This document shows, one piece after another, positions 7,980 to 16,016 of a stretch of 64,000 bases of DNA. Position 1 is the first letter of the stretch, and every line of letters begins with the position of its first letter. The stretch lies in contig JARYGU010000001.1 in the NCBI GenBank assembly GCA_033795365.1, forward strand, positions 372,001 to 436,000, written 5' to 3'. This DNA comes from JARYGU01 sp033795365. Lineage in GTDB: Bacteria; Pseudomonadota; Alphaproteobacteria; Rhizobiales; Rhizobiaceae. The position numbers were made by a program, and so were the translations under genes. The notes beneath the pieces were generated by a model. The model worked only from the letters and a program-made list of their open reading frames with translations, did not search any database and was not told the origin of the DNA.

Positions 7980-8429
7980 TTTTAGTCCTCCCTAAGTTCA
8001 CATGGATGGCTTAATTTGCGGCGCTCCTGTCCAAAACAGCAGCCCGCGCCATCAGCTCAGCATGTGGGAAGTATTTCCGGCAGCGTGTCACGACCTAAGC
8101 CAGGCGCGCAGAGGGCACCGTTACCGCCCACCCCGCTTGGCCTACGAAGACTGTCACCACTCCCTTGACGGTAACGTCCTTGAAGCCGGAAACCATTGAA
8201 CAATAGGAGATAGATTTGGTTTCCGCAAGCATCTTTATTCGGCAAAACTCATTGCATTGCGGGATATTTATTTTGCGGCGCAATATATACATAATTTCCC
8301 GAATGATTATTCTGGCATCAACAGAGATGTCTTGCAGGGCATCCAGAAGTTCTAAAGACTTTTCTAATAATTACTGTATGGCCATTTTCCGGATGGTTAG
8401 TAGGTTCGCAGCAGCAAAGGGCCAGCCCA
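7980..8429. promoter_or_regulatory. Divergent control region between xoxF and a small secreted protein gene
   Basis: 450 bases without a supported gene; short open frames here lack start signals and similarity. The proximal 200 bases, on the xoxF side, carry two oppositely oriented copies of CGTTACCG (8119-8126, and 8169-8176 as CGGTAACG), the second inside a 12-bp palindrome. This is a candidate site for the regulator of xoxF. The distal half (8220-8400) is AT-rich compared with its surroundings, as expected for a promoter of the rightward gene. No convincing sigma-70 boxes could be fixed. Confidence 0.5.
8116..8178. promoter_or_regulatory. Paired inverted motif upstream of xoxF
   Basis: CACCGTTACCG at 8116-8126 and GACGGTAACGTC at 8167-8178 contain the same octamer CGTTACCG in opposite directions, with centres about 50 bases (five helical turns) apart. 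The second is a palindrome by itself (GACG-GTAA-CGTC). The pair lies about 140-200 bases ahead of the xoxF start. This is a candidate operator; the protein that binds is not known. Confidence 0.4.
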
Positions 8430-8780
8430 ATGTCCGCATTACGCAAGATCCACACCGCCTTGTTCGCAACCGCAGCAATCGCTTTCGCTTTTTCAGCAGA
8501 AGCGGCGTCGGATTATCCGACATCCGTCCTCGCCGAATACGTTTATGGCTGCATGAAGGCCAATGGCGAGAATCGGGACACGCTCGAACGCTGCTCCTGC
8601 TCCATCGACGTGATCGCTTCGGTCGTGCCCTACGACCACTATGTTTCCGCCGCCACCTTCAAGGAAATGGGCCTCGTCGCGGGGGAGAAGGGAGTTCTTT
8701 TTCGGGAAAGCGCCCCCGCCAAAGCCGCCCTCACCGAGCTCAAGAGAGCACAGGCCGAGGCTGACGTACGCTGTTTTTAG
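8430..8780 (+). CDS. Small secreted four-cysteine protein beside xoxF (function unknown)
   Basis: 116 residues. A signal peptide (MSALRKIHTALFATAAIAFA..., cut near AEA-AS) leaves a mature protein of about 90 residues with four cysteines (GCMKAN, ERCSCS, and a terminal VRCF), probably in two disulfides. The sequence is otherwise Ala/Glu-rich and partly helical. It is divergent from xoxF and convergent with the SoxYZ-like gene. No known domain was recognised. The position suggests a periplasmic accessory of the methanol oxidation system, but that is inference. A modest purine-rich Shine-Dalgarno (AAAGGG) precedes the ATG. Confidence 0.75.
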   Translation: MSALRKIHTALFATAAIAFAFSAEAASDYPTSVLAEYVYGCMKANGENRDTLERCSCSIDVIASVVPYDHYVSAATFKEMGLVAGEKGVLFRESAPAKAALTELKRAQAEADVRCF

Positions 8781-8874
8781 GCATGTTGCAGCCAGGTGAA
8801 ATCCCATGGCTTCGCCAGAATGCGTCCGAAAAATCTAATGCGTGACGCGGACGATTCATCCGCGCCGCAGCCCT

Positions 8875-9732
8875 CTACAATGTCGAGGCTTCCAGAGGCC
8901 ACTCATTCCGGAAGGTCTTGCCCTCCGTGTCGGTGGCTTCGACGCTGACATTTTCGCCCGGCACAGCGTCGAACTCGAACCGGAAATTGGGATCCTCGGA
9001 TATCGATATCCCACCTTCCATGGCCAGGACCAGACGTTCTCCCTGCTTGACTGTGAGTTCGTTCACGAAGTGAGCGGGAATATAGTAGCGTGTGATCTGA
9101 TCCATCTGCAGTCCGGAATTGTTCGGATGGCGGATCATCAGCTGCATGTCGGTCGCCTGGATCGCAGGTGCGCCCTCGGCGGCTTTCATGGCGAAAACAC
9201 GCATTTTCATCTGACCGAGTGATGCCATCGCCTCGTCCTGATTTTTCAAGGCCGGCGCCGAACAGCCGCCTGAGGCCTTCACGAAGGCCTGCGTCATATG
9301 CAGCTTGCCGTCATCCGTCTCGACCACCGCACGCACATAGGAATAGGCATTGACGCGAACCCGCGTGGAAAGATGCGTTACGCCCGCATCCGGGCCGAAA
9401 GTGAAGACGGCGGCGACTGGCGATGGGTTTTCATCCACGATCAAGGTCACCGCCTTGATGCGCCCGGTCTCGACCTTGGGCTTGAAATGGAGATCGATCG
9501 GGACGATAGCGGCGTCCTGCGCCCGCTTTGGCGCCTCTATCGTGACGAGACCGTCAGCCTCCACGATCGGCCGCTCGCCAAACACGTCTCCGCGGAAACT
9601 TTCCCACGCCGTGGGCTCCGGCGCCGGTTGCGACTGGGCGAATACCGGCGTCCAGCCGGCGCTCATAAAAAGCATAGAAGCGGCCGCCGCGACCCGAAGG
9701 GCGTGCCGCCGAGAGATCGTTCTTCTTGTCAT
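8875..9732 (-). CDS. Quinoprotein dehydrogenase-associated SoxYZ-like carrier protein
   Basis: 285 residues with a Tat-like signal (SRRHALRVAAAASM...). The N-terminal half resembles SoxY, with a GGCSAP motif near residue 145 carrying the single carrier cysteine; the C-terminal half resembles SoxZ (MRHPNNSGLQMDQ, then FVNELTV and EWPLEA). In sulfur oxidation, SoxYZ carries substrates on that cysteine; here the fused form is found only with PQQ dehydrogenases and is presumed to take part in a redox or sulfur relay. It lies downstream of the SoxH-like gene in the same direction. The start is the ATG before the TRRTISRRH signal. Confidence 0.88.
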   Translation of the reverse strand: MTRRTISRRHALRVAAAASMLFMSAGWTPVFAQSQPAPEPTAWESFRGDVFGERPIVEADGLVTIEAPKRAQDAAIVPIDLHFKPKVETGRIKAVTLIVDENPSPVAAVFTFGPDAGVTHLSTRVRVNAYSYVRAVVETDDGKLHMTQAFVKASGGCSAPALKNQDEAMASLGQMKMRVFAMKAAEGAPAIQATDMQLMIRHPNNSGLQMDQITRYYIPAHFVNELTVKQGERLVLAMEGGISISEDPNFRFEFDAVPGENVSVEATDTEGKTFRNEWPLEASTL

Positions 9733-9838
9733 GTCTGCCTCCACCAAAAACTGGCGGTGCCCGGCCGGCGATCATCCTATCACCGATAGCCGCTATCGCC
9801 AAAGTGATGTTCCGCGTGACGACTCCGCCGGGAGCTCC

Positions 9839-10798
9839 CTACTCCCATTCCAGTTCGGCATATGCCGCCGTCGCATTGCGGGCATTGTGCTCGTCGAAAA
9901 GCTGCCAATTCGATCGCTCGGATTTCGCTGCAACCATCGAGGCTTCGGAGATCGGGATGCCCTTCGCGATCGCCTGGCGGATGTCTGCGGCAAGCACTTC
10001 GAAATAGCGACGTTCCGGTTCGAGAGCCGCCGGCCATGCGGCGGGTACCGGACCATGTCCGGGTATGGCCGCTGCCGCGTCGATCGCCGCGAGGCCGTCG
10101 AGTTGACCGAGCCATCCCTTGAGCGAGCCGTCGAGGGTCGGGATATGGCCGTTGAAGCAAAGGTCGCCGGTGAACAGCGTCCGCGTCGTCCTATCGAAGA
10201 CGGTCAGGTCATTGTCCGTATGGGCGGGTCTCCAGGGGGTCAACAGCAGCTTCCTTTCCCCGAGGTCGATCTCCTCCGGCTGTGCGATCGTGCGGGACGG
10301 GAGAACGATGCGGATATCCGCCATCAACGCATCGCCCATCGCCTGCCGGTAGCTTTCCAGATAGAATTCTCCTCGGCTCTTCAGCGCGCGCGGCAAGTTG
10401 CGATGGCCGACGATGATCGCGCCGACGTCCTCGAAAGCAGCATTGCCGAAAACATGGTCCGGATGCATATGCGTGTTGATGAGATAGCGGATGGGCTTCT
10501 TCGTGACGGCATGGACCGCTGCCACCAAAGCCCTCCCCTCCTCCGCGCTGCCGCCGCTGTCGACGACCGCGACAGCCTCATCGCCGACGACAAACCCGAC
10601 ATTGCAGATTTCTCCCCTGTTCGCCGCGGTCATCAGATCATGCCTGCCTGCGAAGGCATAGACGCCATCGGCAACATGCGTCATCGCGAGGACAGCGTCC
10701 GAAGCACCGGCCGGCCGCGAAAAGGAGAATGGCAACCCGGTCGCGGCAAAAGCCATGCCGGACGCCAGAAGGGAACGCCGCAGGATCGGCCGTCTCAT
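9839..10798 (-). CDS. Quinoprotein relay system zinc metallohydrolase (SoxH-like)
   Basis: 319 residues: signal peptide, then a metallo-beta-lactamase domain with H110-x-H112-x-D114-H115 (THMHPDH), a second His in PAHTDND, an Asp in FTGDLCF and a final His in PGHGP. Related to SoxH of sulfur oxidation and placed next to a SoxYZ-like carrier, so it may hydrolyse something off the carrier Cys in the periplasm; the substrate is unknown. The ATG start is well placed and the ABC transporter genes upstream read in the same direction. Confidence 0.88.
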   Translation of the reverse strand: MRRPILRRSLLASGMAFAATGLPFSFSRPAGASDAVLAMTHVADGVYAFAGRHDLMTAANRGEICNVGFVVGDEAVAVVDSGGSAEEGRALVAAVHAVTKKPIRYLINTHMHPDHVFGNAAFEDVGAIIVGHRNLPRALKSRGEFYLESYRQAMGDALMADIRIVLPSRTIAQPEEIDLGERKLLLTPWRPAHTDNDLTVFDRTTRTLFTGDLCFNGHIPTLDGSLKGWLGQLDGLAAIDAAAAIPGHGPVPAAWPAALEPERRYFEVLAADIRQAIAKGIPISEASMVAAKSERSNWQLFDEHNARNATAAYAELEWE

Positions 10799-10810
10799 TT
10801 CACGTCCTCT

Positions 10811-11560
10811 CTAAAGCTGGTCCGGAAACCGTTCCCTGAACGAACGAAGGATATCGCCGCGTATCTGTGCATTGCGGGCTTCCCGCGGAACGCGAATGAG
10901 GAAGGAGCCGACGACATGGGACGGGCGCGGCGAAAGCACGATGATCCGGTCGGAAAGCGCAATTGCCTCCTGCAGATTGTGCGTTACCATCAGGACCGTG
11001 GTCGGTCGTTCGGACCATATGGCGAGCAACAATTGACGCAGCTGCTGGGCGGTCGCTTCATCGAGCGAGACGAACGGCTCGTCGAGAACGAGGAGATCGG
11101 GCTCGATCGCCAGCGCCCGGGCGATCGCCGCCCGGCGCGCAAGGCCGAGCGAGAGTTCCGCCGGATAAAAGCCGCGCATGGTGGACAAGCCAAGGAAACC
11201 GAAGAGACGGTCGAGATTCTTATCCCGCATCGCTTTCGGCAGGCCAAGACGAACATTTTCCTCCACGCTGCGCCAGGGCAGCAGAAGCGGCTCCTGGAAG
11301 ACCGCACCGATGCGCGGGTTTTCGGAAACGGTGAGGTCGACGCTTCCTTCAAACGAGCGATCGAGCCCGAGCAGCAGGCGCAGCGTCGTGGTCTTGCCGC
11401 AGCCGGAAGGCCCCATGAGACAGGCGAATTCGTTTCTCTCCACTGCGAAACCGAGGTCGCGCAGAACCTCGATGCCGCCACCTCCGGACGTCTCGAACGA
11501 CTTGCGTCTAATATCGATCCTAAGCGGCGCGTCGACGCCAGCGAGTTGATGCGTGTTCAA
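10811..11560 (-). CDS. ABC transporter ATPase, NitT/TauT type
   Basis: 249 residues. Walker A GPSGCGKTT near residue 55, Q-loop VFQEPLLLPW, Walker B LLVLDEP and H-loop VTHNLQEA are intact. The ABC signature reads LSLGLARRAAIARAL instead of the usual LSGG, an unusual degeneration. The start is a TTG that overlaps the permease gene by about 40 bases; no better in-frame start is seen. With the permease and binding protein upstream it forms a nitrate/taurine-like importer next to the quinoprotein relay genes. Confidence 0.85.
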   Translation of the reverse strand: MNTHQLAGVDAPLRIDIRRKSFETSGGGGIEVLRDLGFAVERNEFACLMGPSGCGKTTTLRLLLGLDRSFEGSVDLTVSENPRIGAVFQEPLLLPWRSVEENVRLGLPKAMRDKNLDRLFGFLGLSTMRGFYPAELSLGLARRAAIARALAIEPDLLVLDEPFVSLDEATAQQLRQLLLAIWSERPTTVLMVTHNLQEAIALSDRIIVLSPRPSHVVGSFLIRVPREARNAQIRGDILRSFRERFPDQL

Positions 11561-12341
11561 GGGGCTGTACCATGAAGAGTTCGATGACGAGCATCACGCA
11601 GACGAAGGCGAGCGTGTAGGCAAGAATGGAGGCGACGTCGAAAAGCTGAAAGAAGAGATTGATCTGGAAGCCTACTCCGTTCGAGCGCCCGAGAAGCTCG
11701 ACGACCAGGACGATCTTCCAGATCAGCGATATTCCCGAGCGCGAAGCTGCCGCCAGATAAGGTTGGAGCTGCGGCAGGACGACATGGCGAAAGCGCGCGA
11801 AGAGGCTGAAGCGGTAGACGCGAGCCATGTCCGAATAGCGCAGATCGAGCGCGCGGGCGCCCTCCCGCATGGTGACGACCACATTGGGGATCTTGTTTAC
11901 GGCAACCGCCCCGATCGCGGCGGCCTCGCTGAGACCGAACCAGATATAGGCCAGCACGATGACGACGAGAGCCGGGATGTTGAGGAAAAGAATGAGCCAC
12001 GGATCGAGAAATCGGTCGGCCCGGCGATAGCTGCCGAGAAATATCCCTATCGCGGTGCCGATGATCATCGCCAGAAAGAAGGATGCGGCAACGCGCCAGA
12101 GCGTCATTGCGAGGTGAAAGGGAAGCGCTCCGCTGGAAGTCTCCCTCACTACGGCCGTCAGAACGTCGACCGGAGGAGGAAAGGAGCGGCTGGGCCAGAC
12201 CGAAGCAGCCAGATGCCAGATGACGGTGAGTGCCGCAAGCGAGGCCAAGGTCGTCAAAAGCGGCGCGAAATTGCGGCCGTATGATTTCCTCGGCGTTCGA
12301 TCGGACATTGTTGCAGGATCATCCGCGGACATCAGCCCCAT
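11520..12341 (-). CDS. ABC transporter permease, NitT/TauT (SsuC/TauC) type
   Basis: 273 residues with about six membrane helices. The cytoplasmic EAA-like loop reads AVAVNKIPNVVVTMREGARALD, typical of taurine/sulfonate permeases. The chosen ATG shares a base with the stop of the binding-protein gene (TGATG), and the C-terminus overlaps the ATPase gene. It forms the membrane channel of the three-gene importer. The substrate is unknown; nitrogen, sulfur or metal-chelate compounds are all possible. Confidence 0.87.
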   Translation of the reverse strand: MGLMSADDPATMSDRTPRKSYGRNFAPLLTTLASLAALTVIWHLAASVWPSRSFPPPVDVLTAVVRETSSGALPFHLAMTLWRVAASFFLAMIIGTAIGIFLGSYRRADRFLDPWLILFLNIPALVVIVLAYIWFGLSEAAAIGAVAVNKIPNVVVTMREGARALDLRYSDMARVYRFSLFARFRHVVLPQLQPYLAAASRSGISLIWKIVLVVELLGRSNGVGFQINLFFQLFDVASILAYTLAFVCVMLVIELFMVQPLEHASTRWRRRAA

Positions 12342-13321
12342 CACTCTACCCCCCAGAAAGTACCGGGCATCAATATCCTCGACGGGCCGACGAGCTTTTC
12401 TCCGCCGAGTTGCGCCAGAACGGCATAGAGTGCGCCTGCATCCTTCTCCTCGTCCTCGACCGGCCGCTTGGGTATTCCCTCGCGATAGCGGTCACGCATG
12501 ACGCGCTGCTCGCTTTCCTCTCCCTGAATGATCGGTGCCAGCCGGCGCCATTCGGCATCGGAATGCTCCAGAAGCGACTTTGCGTCTGCACTGGCCGCGA
12601 TGAAGCCTTCAATGGCGTGCCGATGCGCCTTCGCCCAGGACTCGTGAAATACATAGCCGAGCGCTGCCACGGGACCTGAAGCACCCAGCGCTTCACCGGC
12701 CTCCTTGGCACCGACGAGGCGGCGGAAACCAAGGGCTTCCAGACGTGCGCAATAATTCCAGAAGTTCAGCACGGCATCGATCTCACCTTGCCTCGCCTTT
12801 TCCGCCAGCAGTGGCGGCGCGCCGTAACTGATCGCATTTTCCTCCGACAGTTCGATCGCATGCCGCTTTTGTGCCAATCCCTGGATCAGCAACCAGCTCT
12901 TGTCCAACGGACCACCCGCGACGCCGAGACTATGGCCTCTGAGGTCTCCGAGGCTTCTGATGGAAGAGTTCTCCGGCACCATGACCGCGCCCGCGGCGGT
13001 CGAATAGGGAACCATCGTGAGATCGACGCCCGAAGCGCGCTGACGAGAAACCCACAACCAGTCCGAGACGATGATGTCGACATCCCCCGCCATCATGGCG
13101 ACATTCGTGGCGTCCTCGCTGGCGAAAAAGCGGACATCCACCTCGACACCGTGCTTTTCATCGAACCTGTTGTGCTTGATCGTATCGAGCTCCCAGCTGA
13201 CCGTTCCGAATTTGAGAATCCCGACCCTGACCACATCGTTTGCGGCCGCCGGATTCGCCATCAGGTGCATTGAAAGCAACAGCAGCGCGGCCGTGCGCAA
13301 CCGTCCGAGCTTACCTCCCAT
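12341..13321 (-). CDS. ABC transporter substrate-binding protein linked to the quinoprotein relay
   Basis: 326 residues with a signal peptide ending near PAAA-ND. The mature protein has the NitT/TauT-type bilobed pattern: VRVGILKFGTVSWELD, MAGDVDIIVSDWLWVSR, and LGVAGGPLDKSW. It is the first gene of the importer operon and is separated from the 69-residue gene by about 70 bases. Similar three-gene sets accompany PQQ dehydrogenases in other proteobacteria. The ligand is unknown; delivery of something needed by the methanol system is inferred from position only. Confidence 0.85.
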   Translation of the reverse strand: MGGKLGRLRTAALLLLSMHLMANPAAANDVVRVGILKFGTVSWELDTIKHNRFDEKHGVEVDVRFFASEDATNVAMMAGDVDIIVSDWLWVSRQRASGVDLTMVPYSTAAGAVMVPENSSIRSLGDLRGHSLGVAGGPLDKSWLLIQGLAQKRHAIELSEENAISYGAPPLLAEKARQGEIDAVLNFWNYCARLEALGFRRLVGAKEAGEALGASGPVAALGYVFHESWAKAHRHAIEGFIAASADAKSLLEHSDAEWRRLAPIIQGEESEQRVMRDRYREGIPKRPVEDEEKDAGALYAVLAQLGGEKLVGPSRILMPGTFWGVE

Positions 13322-13391
13322 CACGCCCTCCCAAGCGCTGCATCATGCCCTCTCATGAACGGCAGGTTGAAAACCCAGCCGATCCGATCGT

Positions 13392-13601
13392 TCAGATATC
13401 CATTTCGTTCGACGGATAAGAGCATCTCCATTTCACCACCCGCAGGTTCGGGTGCTCCTGCGACCACTTCGCGATCTCGGACGGCGCCTGGAACATGCAA
13501 TTCAGGAGGTTGCCCTTGTCCTCGAAATGCAGCCGCTCCTCACGGCAATTCGTCGGTGCCGTCGTGAGACAGATCGTCAGGACAAGATCGATAATGGACA
13601 T
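13392..13601 (-). CDS. 69-residue cysteine-containing protein of PQQ-dehydrogenase loci
   Basis: Short protein, three cysteines after a hydrophobic start (MSIIDLVLTICL, then TNCREERLHFE, LLNCMF and KWRCSYP; the first Cys lies in the hydrophobic stretch). It has a good Shine-Dalgarno (GGAGGT) six bases before the ATG. I recall similar small proteins near quinoprotein clusters in other Rhizobiales, with no known function. The hydrophobic N-terminus may be an uncleaved anchor or a short signal. It opens the leftward set containing the ABC importer. Confidence 0.65.
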   Translation of the reverse strand: MSIIDLVLTICLTTAPTNCREERLHFEDKGNLLNCMFQAPSEIAKWSQEHPNLRVVKWRCSYPSNEMDI

Positions 13602-13942
13602 GCGGCACCTCCCACCTCAGGGACAGTCGAGCTGAACGGGAACAACCGCAGCCGGATCACTGTTGACGATTGCCCTCGGTGCCGGAGGGAACCGTCCGCA
13701 GGTTAGGAGCATCGCGCCTTCGCGTCAATTGCAACCTCCATTTCCGATGCTATCCGGGAACGGCTCAGGATCGCGGTGAAAATGGTTGACTTATCCCGTC
13801 GCACAGGTAACTTTTTTCCTGGATAGCCGCTTTTCCAATGCTTTGCCCAATGGAATGCCGCGATCCGAAATGGCGGGCGCCGGGAGGAAAAAACGGCATC
13901 TGCCTTCGTCAAAGGGCACCCTTGGCGAGATGAGGAAATACC
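13602..13942. promoter_or_regulatory. Divergent intergenic region with a candidate sigma-70 promoter
   Basis: 341 bases between the leftward 69-residue gene and the rightward cytochrome c gene; no coding sequence is supported. On the plus strand a TTGACT (13786-13791) and a TAACTT (13808-13813) are separated by 16 bases and could drive the cytochrome with a long (about 125 nt) leader. A GAGG sits just before the cytochrome ATG. No strong operator palindrome was seen. Confidence 0.4.
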
Positions 13943-14335
13943 ATGCAATATCGTATCCTTCTGATCGGTGCATCAGTTGCGATCCTTTATGCCTTCGGAG
14001 CTCAAGCTCAGGAAGGAGACGCCACGGCAGGCGCGACAGTCTTCAACAAATGCAAAGCCTGTCATGTCGTCGATACCGACAAGAACAAGGTCGGCCCTTC
14101 TCTCAACGGCGTCGTCGGCAGAACCGCCGGCACCCATGAAGGGTTCAAATATTCCAATGCGATGGTCGAAGCAGGCAAGGCGGGTCTCGTCTGGGACGAG
14201 GCGTCGTTGCGGGAATATCTGCACAATCCGAAGGCGAAGGTGAAAGGCACCAAGATGGCTTTTGCCGGCCTGAAGAAAGACGACGAGATCGCCAACCTCC
14301 TTGCCTATCTCGAGCAATTCCCCAAGAAGCAATAA
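13943..14335 (+). CDS. Class I cytochrome c (cytochrome c2 type)
   Basis: 130 residues: signal peptide to GAQA-QE, haem site CKACH (FNKCKACHVVD), NKVGPSLNGVVGR and a Met ligand in GTKMAFAG, the standard small soluble cytochrome c order. It would be a periplasmic electron shuttle, plausibly the partner that carries electrons from XoxG (or XoxF) to the terminal oxidase, in the place of the methylotroph cytochrome cH. It is monocistronic: it has its own putative promoter and is followed by a perfect 28-bp palindrome. Confidence 0.93.
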   Translation: MQYRILLIGASVAILYAFGAQAQEGDATAGATVFNKCKACHVVDTDKNKVGPSLNGVVGRTAGTHEGFKYSNAMVEAGKAGLVWDEASLREYLHNPKAKVKGTKMAFAGLKKDDEIANLLAYLEQFPKKQ

Positions 14336-14339
14336 TGGA

Positions 14340-14367
14340 CATGACCGCCGGGCGCCCGGCGGTCATG
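14340..14367. terminator. Bidirectional palindromic terminator between cytochrome c and cbbE
   Basis: A perfect 28-bp palindrome: CATGACCGCCGGGC (14340-14353) is followed directly by its reverse complement. It lies four bases after the cytochrome stop and 18 bases beyond the cbbE stop, between two convergent genes, so one very GC-rich hairpin can serve both transcripts. There is no T-run on either side. Confidence 0.75.
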
Positions 14368-14385
14368 CTCTACCTGCATGAAAGG

Positions 14386-15075
14386 TCAGGCGGCTTCGCG
14401 CCCGATGGCGCGGTCGGCAGCGCGGCGGATCGCTTCTATGTTGCCGGCATAGGCCGCACTGTCGTTGTTCCTGAAGATGGCCGAGCCGGCCACGAGAACA
14501 TCCGCTCCGGCCGCGGCGACCAGGGGCGCCGTTTCCGGCGTGACGCCACCGTCGATCTCGATGCGGATGGGGCGGGCCCCGATCATGGCGGAGACCCGGC
14601 GGACCTTCTCCACGACGGCGGGGATGAAGGCCTGGCCGCCAAAGCCGGGATTGACGGTCATCAACAGGACGAGATCCAGCCGATCGAGAACATATTCGAT
14701 GATGCTTTCCGGCGTGGACGGATTGAGCGAAACGCCTGCCTTTTTTCCGAGATGGCGGATGGCCTGCAGCGTGCGGTCGAGATGCGGACCGGCTTCGGCA
14801 TGGACGGTGATGATGTCGCAGCCCGCGTCGGCGAAGGCCGCGATGTAGGGATCTGCAGGCGCGATCATCAGATGGCAGTCGAAAACGGCATCGGTGTGGT
14901 GCCGGATCGATCTCACGATCTCCGGTCCGAAGGTAATGTTGGGTACGAAATGACCGTCCATCACATCGAGGTGAATCCAGTCCGCCCCGGCCCTGACGAC
15001 GTCTTCCACCTCCTCCCCGAGCCGCGAGAAATCGGCGGACAGGATGGATGGCGCGATGATCGTTTTTCTGCTCAT
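14386..15075 (-). CDS. cbbE: Ribulose-phosphate 3-epimerase
   Basis: 229 residues, full-length TIM barrel. Interconverts xylulose 5-phosphate and ribulose 5-phosphate to regenerate the RuBisCO substrate. Hallmarks: APSILSADFSRLGEE, the metal/catalytic WIHLDVMDGHFVPN, CHLMI, LLMTVNPGFGGQ and EIDGGV. Last gene of the cbb operon; its ATG overlaps the cbbX stop by 4 nt. The symbol could equally be rpe. Confidence 0.95.
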   Translation of the reverse strand: MSRKTIIAPSILSADFSRLGEEVEDVVRAGADWIHLDVMDGHFVPNITFGPEIVRSIRHHTDAVFDCHLMIAPADPYIAAFADAGCDIITVHAEAGPHLDRTLQAIRHLGKKAGVSLNPSTPESIIEYVLDRLDLVLLMTVNPGFGGQAFIPAVVEKVRRVSAMIGARPIRIEIDGGVTPETAPLVAAAGADVLVAGSAIFRNNDSAAYAGNIEAIRRAADRAIGREAA

Positions 15076-16016
15076 GACGGCTGCTCCTTTTTTGCCGGTT
15101 CTCTCCTGAAAACACGGCTCGCCTTGATATCGGCCGCCGCAATCGTTGAAAGAGCCTCGACGCCGACCGGGCCCGATACCGTTTCGAAAAGGCGGTTCGC
15201 CTGCCTCAGGCGCGCCCTGTCGAGCGCGTTGCGGATGGAGCGAGCGTTGGCGAAATGCGGTTGCCGGCGGCGCAACGCGATATATTCCTTCATCGCCGCT
15301 CGGCTCCCGGTATCGAAATTATAGTTCTGCCTGCCGAGCATGGCCTCGGCGATCCGGAGCAGTTCATCGTCGGAGTAGTCCGGAAAATCGATGTGATGGG
15401 CGATACGGGAGCGAAAGCCCGGATTGCTTTCGAAGAACCGCTCCATACGCTCGGCATAGCCGGCCAGAATGACGACCAGATCGTCGCGCTGGTTTTCCAT
15501 GACCTGGAGCAGGATCTCGATGGCCTCCTGGCCATAATCCCGCTCGTTCTCCTGCCGGTAGAGATAGTAGGCCTCGTCGATGAAGAGGACCCCGCCCATC
15601 GCCTTCTTCAGGATCTCCTTCGTCTTCGGTGCGGTATGGCCGATATACTGCCCGACGAGATCATCGCGCGTCACCGTGACCAGATGTCCCTTGCGGATGT
15701 AGCCGAGACGGTGCAGCAGGTCGGCCATACGCATGGCGACGGTGGTCTTGCCCGTGCCGGGATTGCCGCTGAAGCTCATATGCAGTGTCGGCGTCTCGTG
15801 AGCCAGGCCGAGACGCCTGCGGGCACGCTCCACCAGCAGCAGCGCGGCCGTCTCCCGGATCCGCTGCTTGACCGGCGCAAGACCGATCAGCGTTCTGTCG
15901 AGCTCATCGAGTACGTCCTTGACGCCGGACTCCACATACTCCGCCGTCAGGTCGACAGCGACCGGCGACCGCACCTCGGCCTCGTGGAGGGACACCAGAG
16001 AAGCCGCTTCAGCCAT
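15072..16016 (-). CDS. cbbX: Red-type RuBisCO activase CbbX (AAA+)
   Basis: 314 residues. AAA+ ATPase that removes inhibitory sugar phosphates from red-type RuBisCO by pulling on the large-subunit C-terminus. Walker A FSGNPGTGKTT, pore-loop region GQYIGHTAPK, Walker B GGVLFIDEAYYL and a sensor stretch GYAERMERF are all present. The start is the ATG overlapping cbbS by 8 nt; a longer open frame upstream is cbbS in another frame. Its presence matches the form IC large subunit encoded two genes upstream. Confidence 0.95.
   Translation of the reverse strand: MAEAASLVSLHEAEVRSPVAVDLTAEYVESGVKDVLDELDRTLIGLAPVKQRIRETAALLLVERARRRLGLAHETPTLHMSFSGNPGTGKTTVAMRMADLLHRLGYIRKGHLVTVTRDDLVGQYIGHTAPKTKEILKKAMGGVLFIDEAYYLYRQENERDYGQEAIEILLQVMENQRDDLVVILAGYAERMERFFESNPGFRSRIAHHIDFPDYSDDELLRIAEAMLGRQNYNFDTGSRAAMKEYIALRRRQPHFANARSIRNALDRARLRQANRLFETVSGPVGVEALSTIAAADIKASRVFRREPAKKEQPS

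Noticed and set aside
8430..8780. Lanmodulin-like EF-hand protein
   Set aside because: No DxDxDG loops are present; the protein is Cys-containing instead.
9350..11575. 741-codon plus-strand frame over the SoxH-like and ABC genes
   Set aside because: It crosses the ends of several real minus-strand genes and contains no domain.
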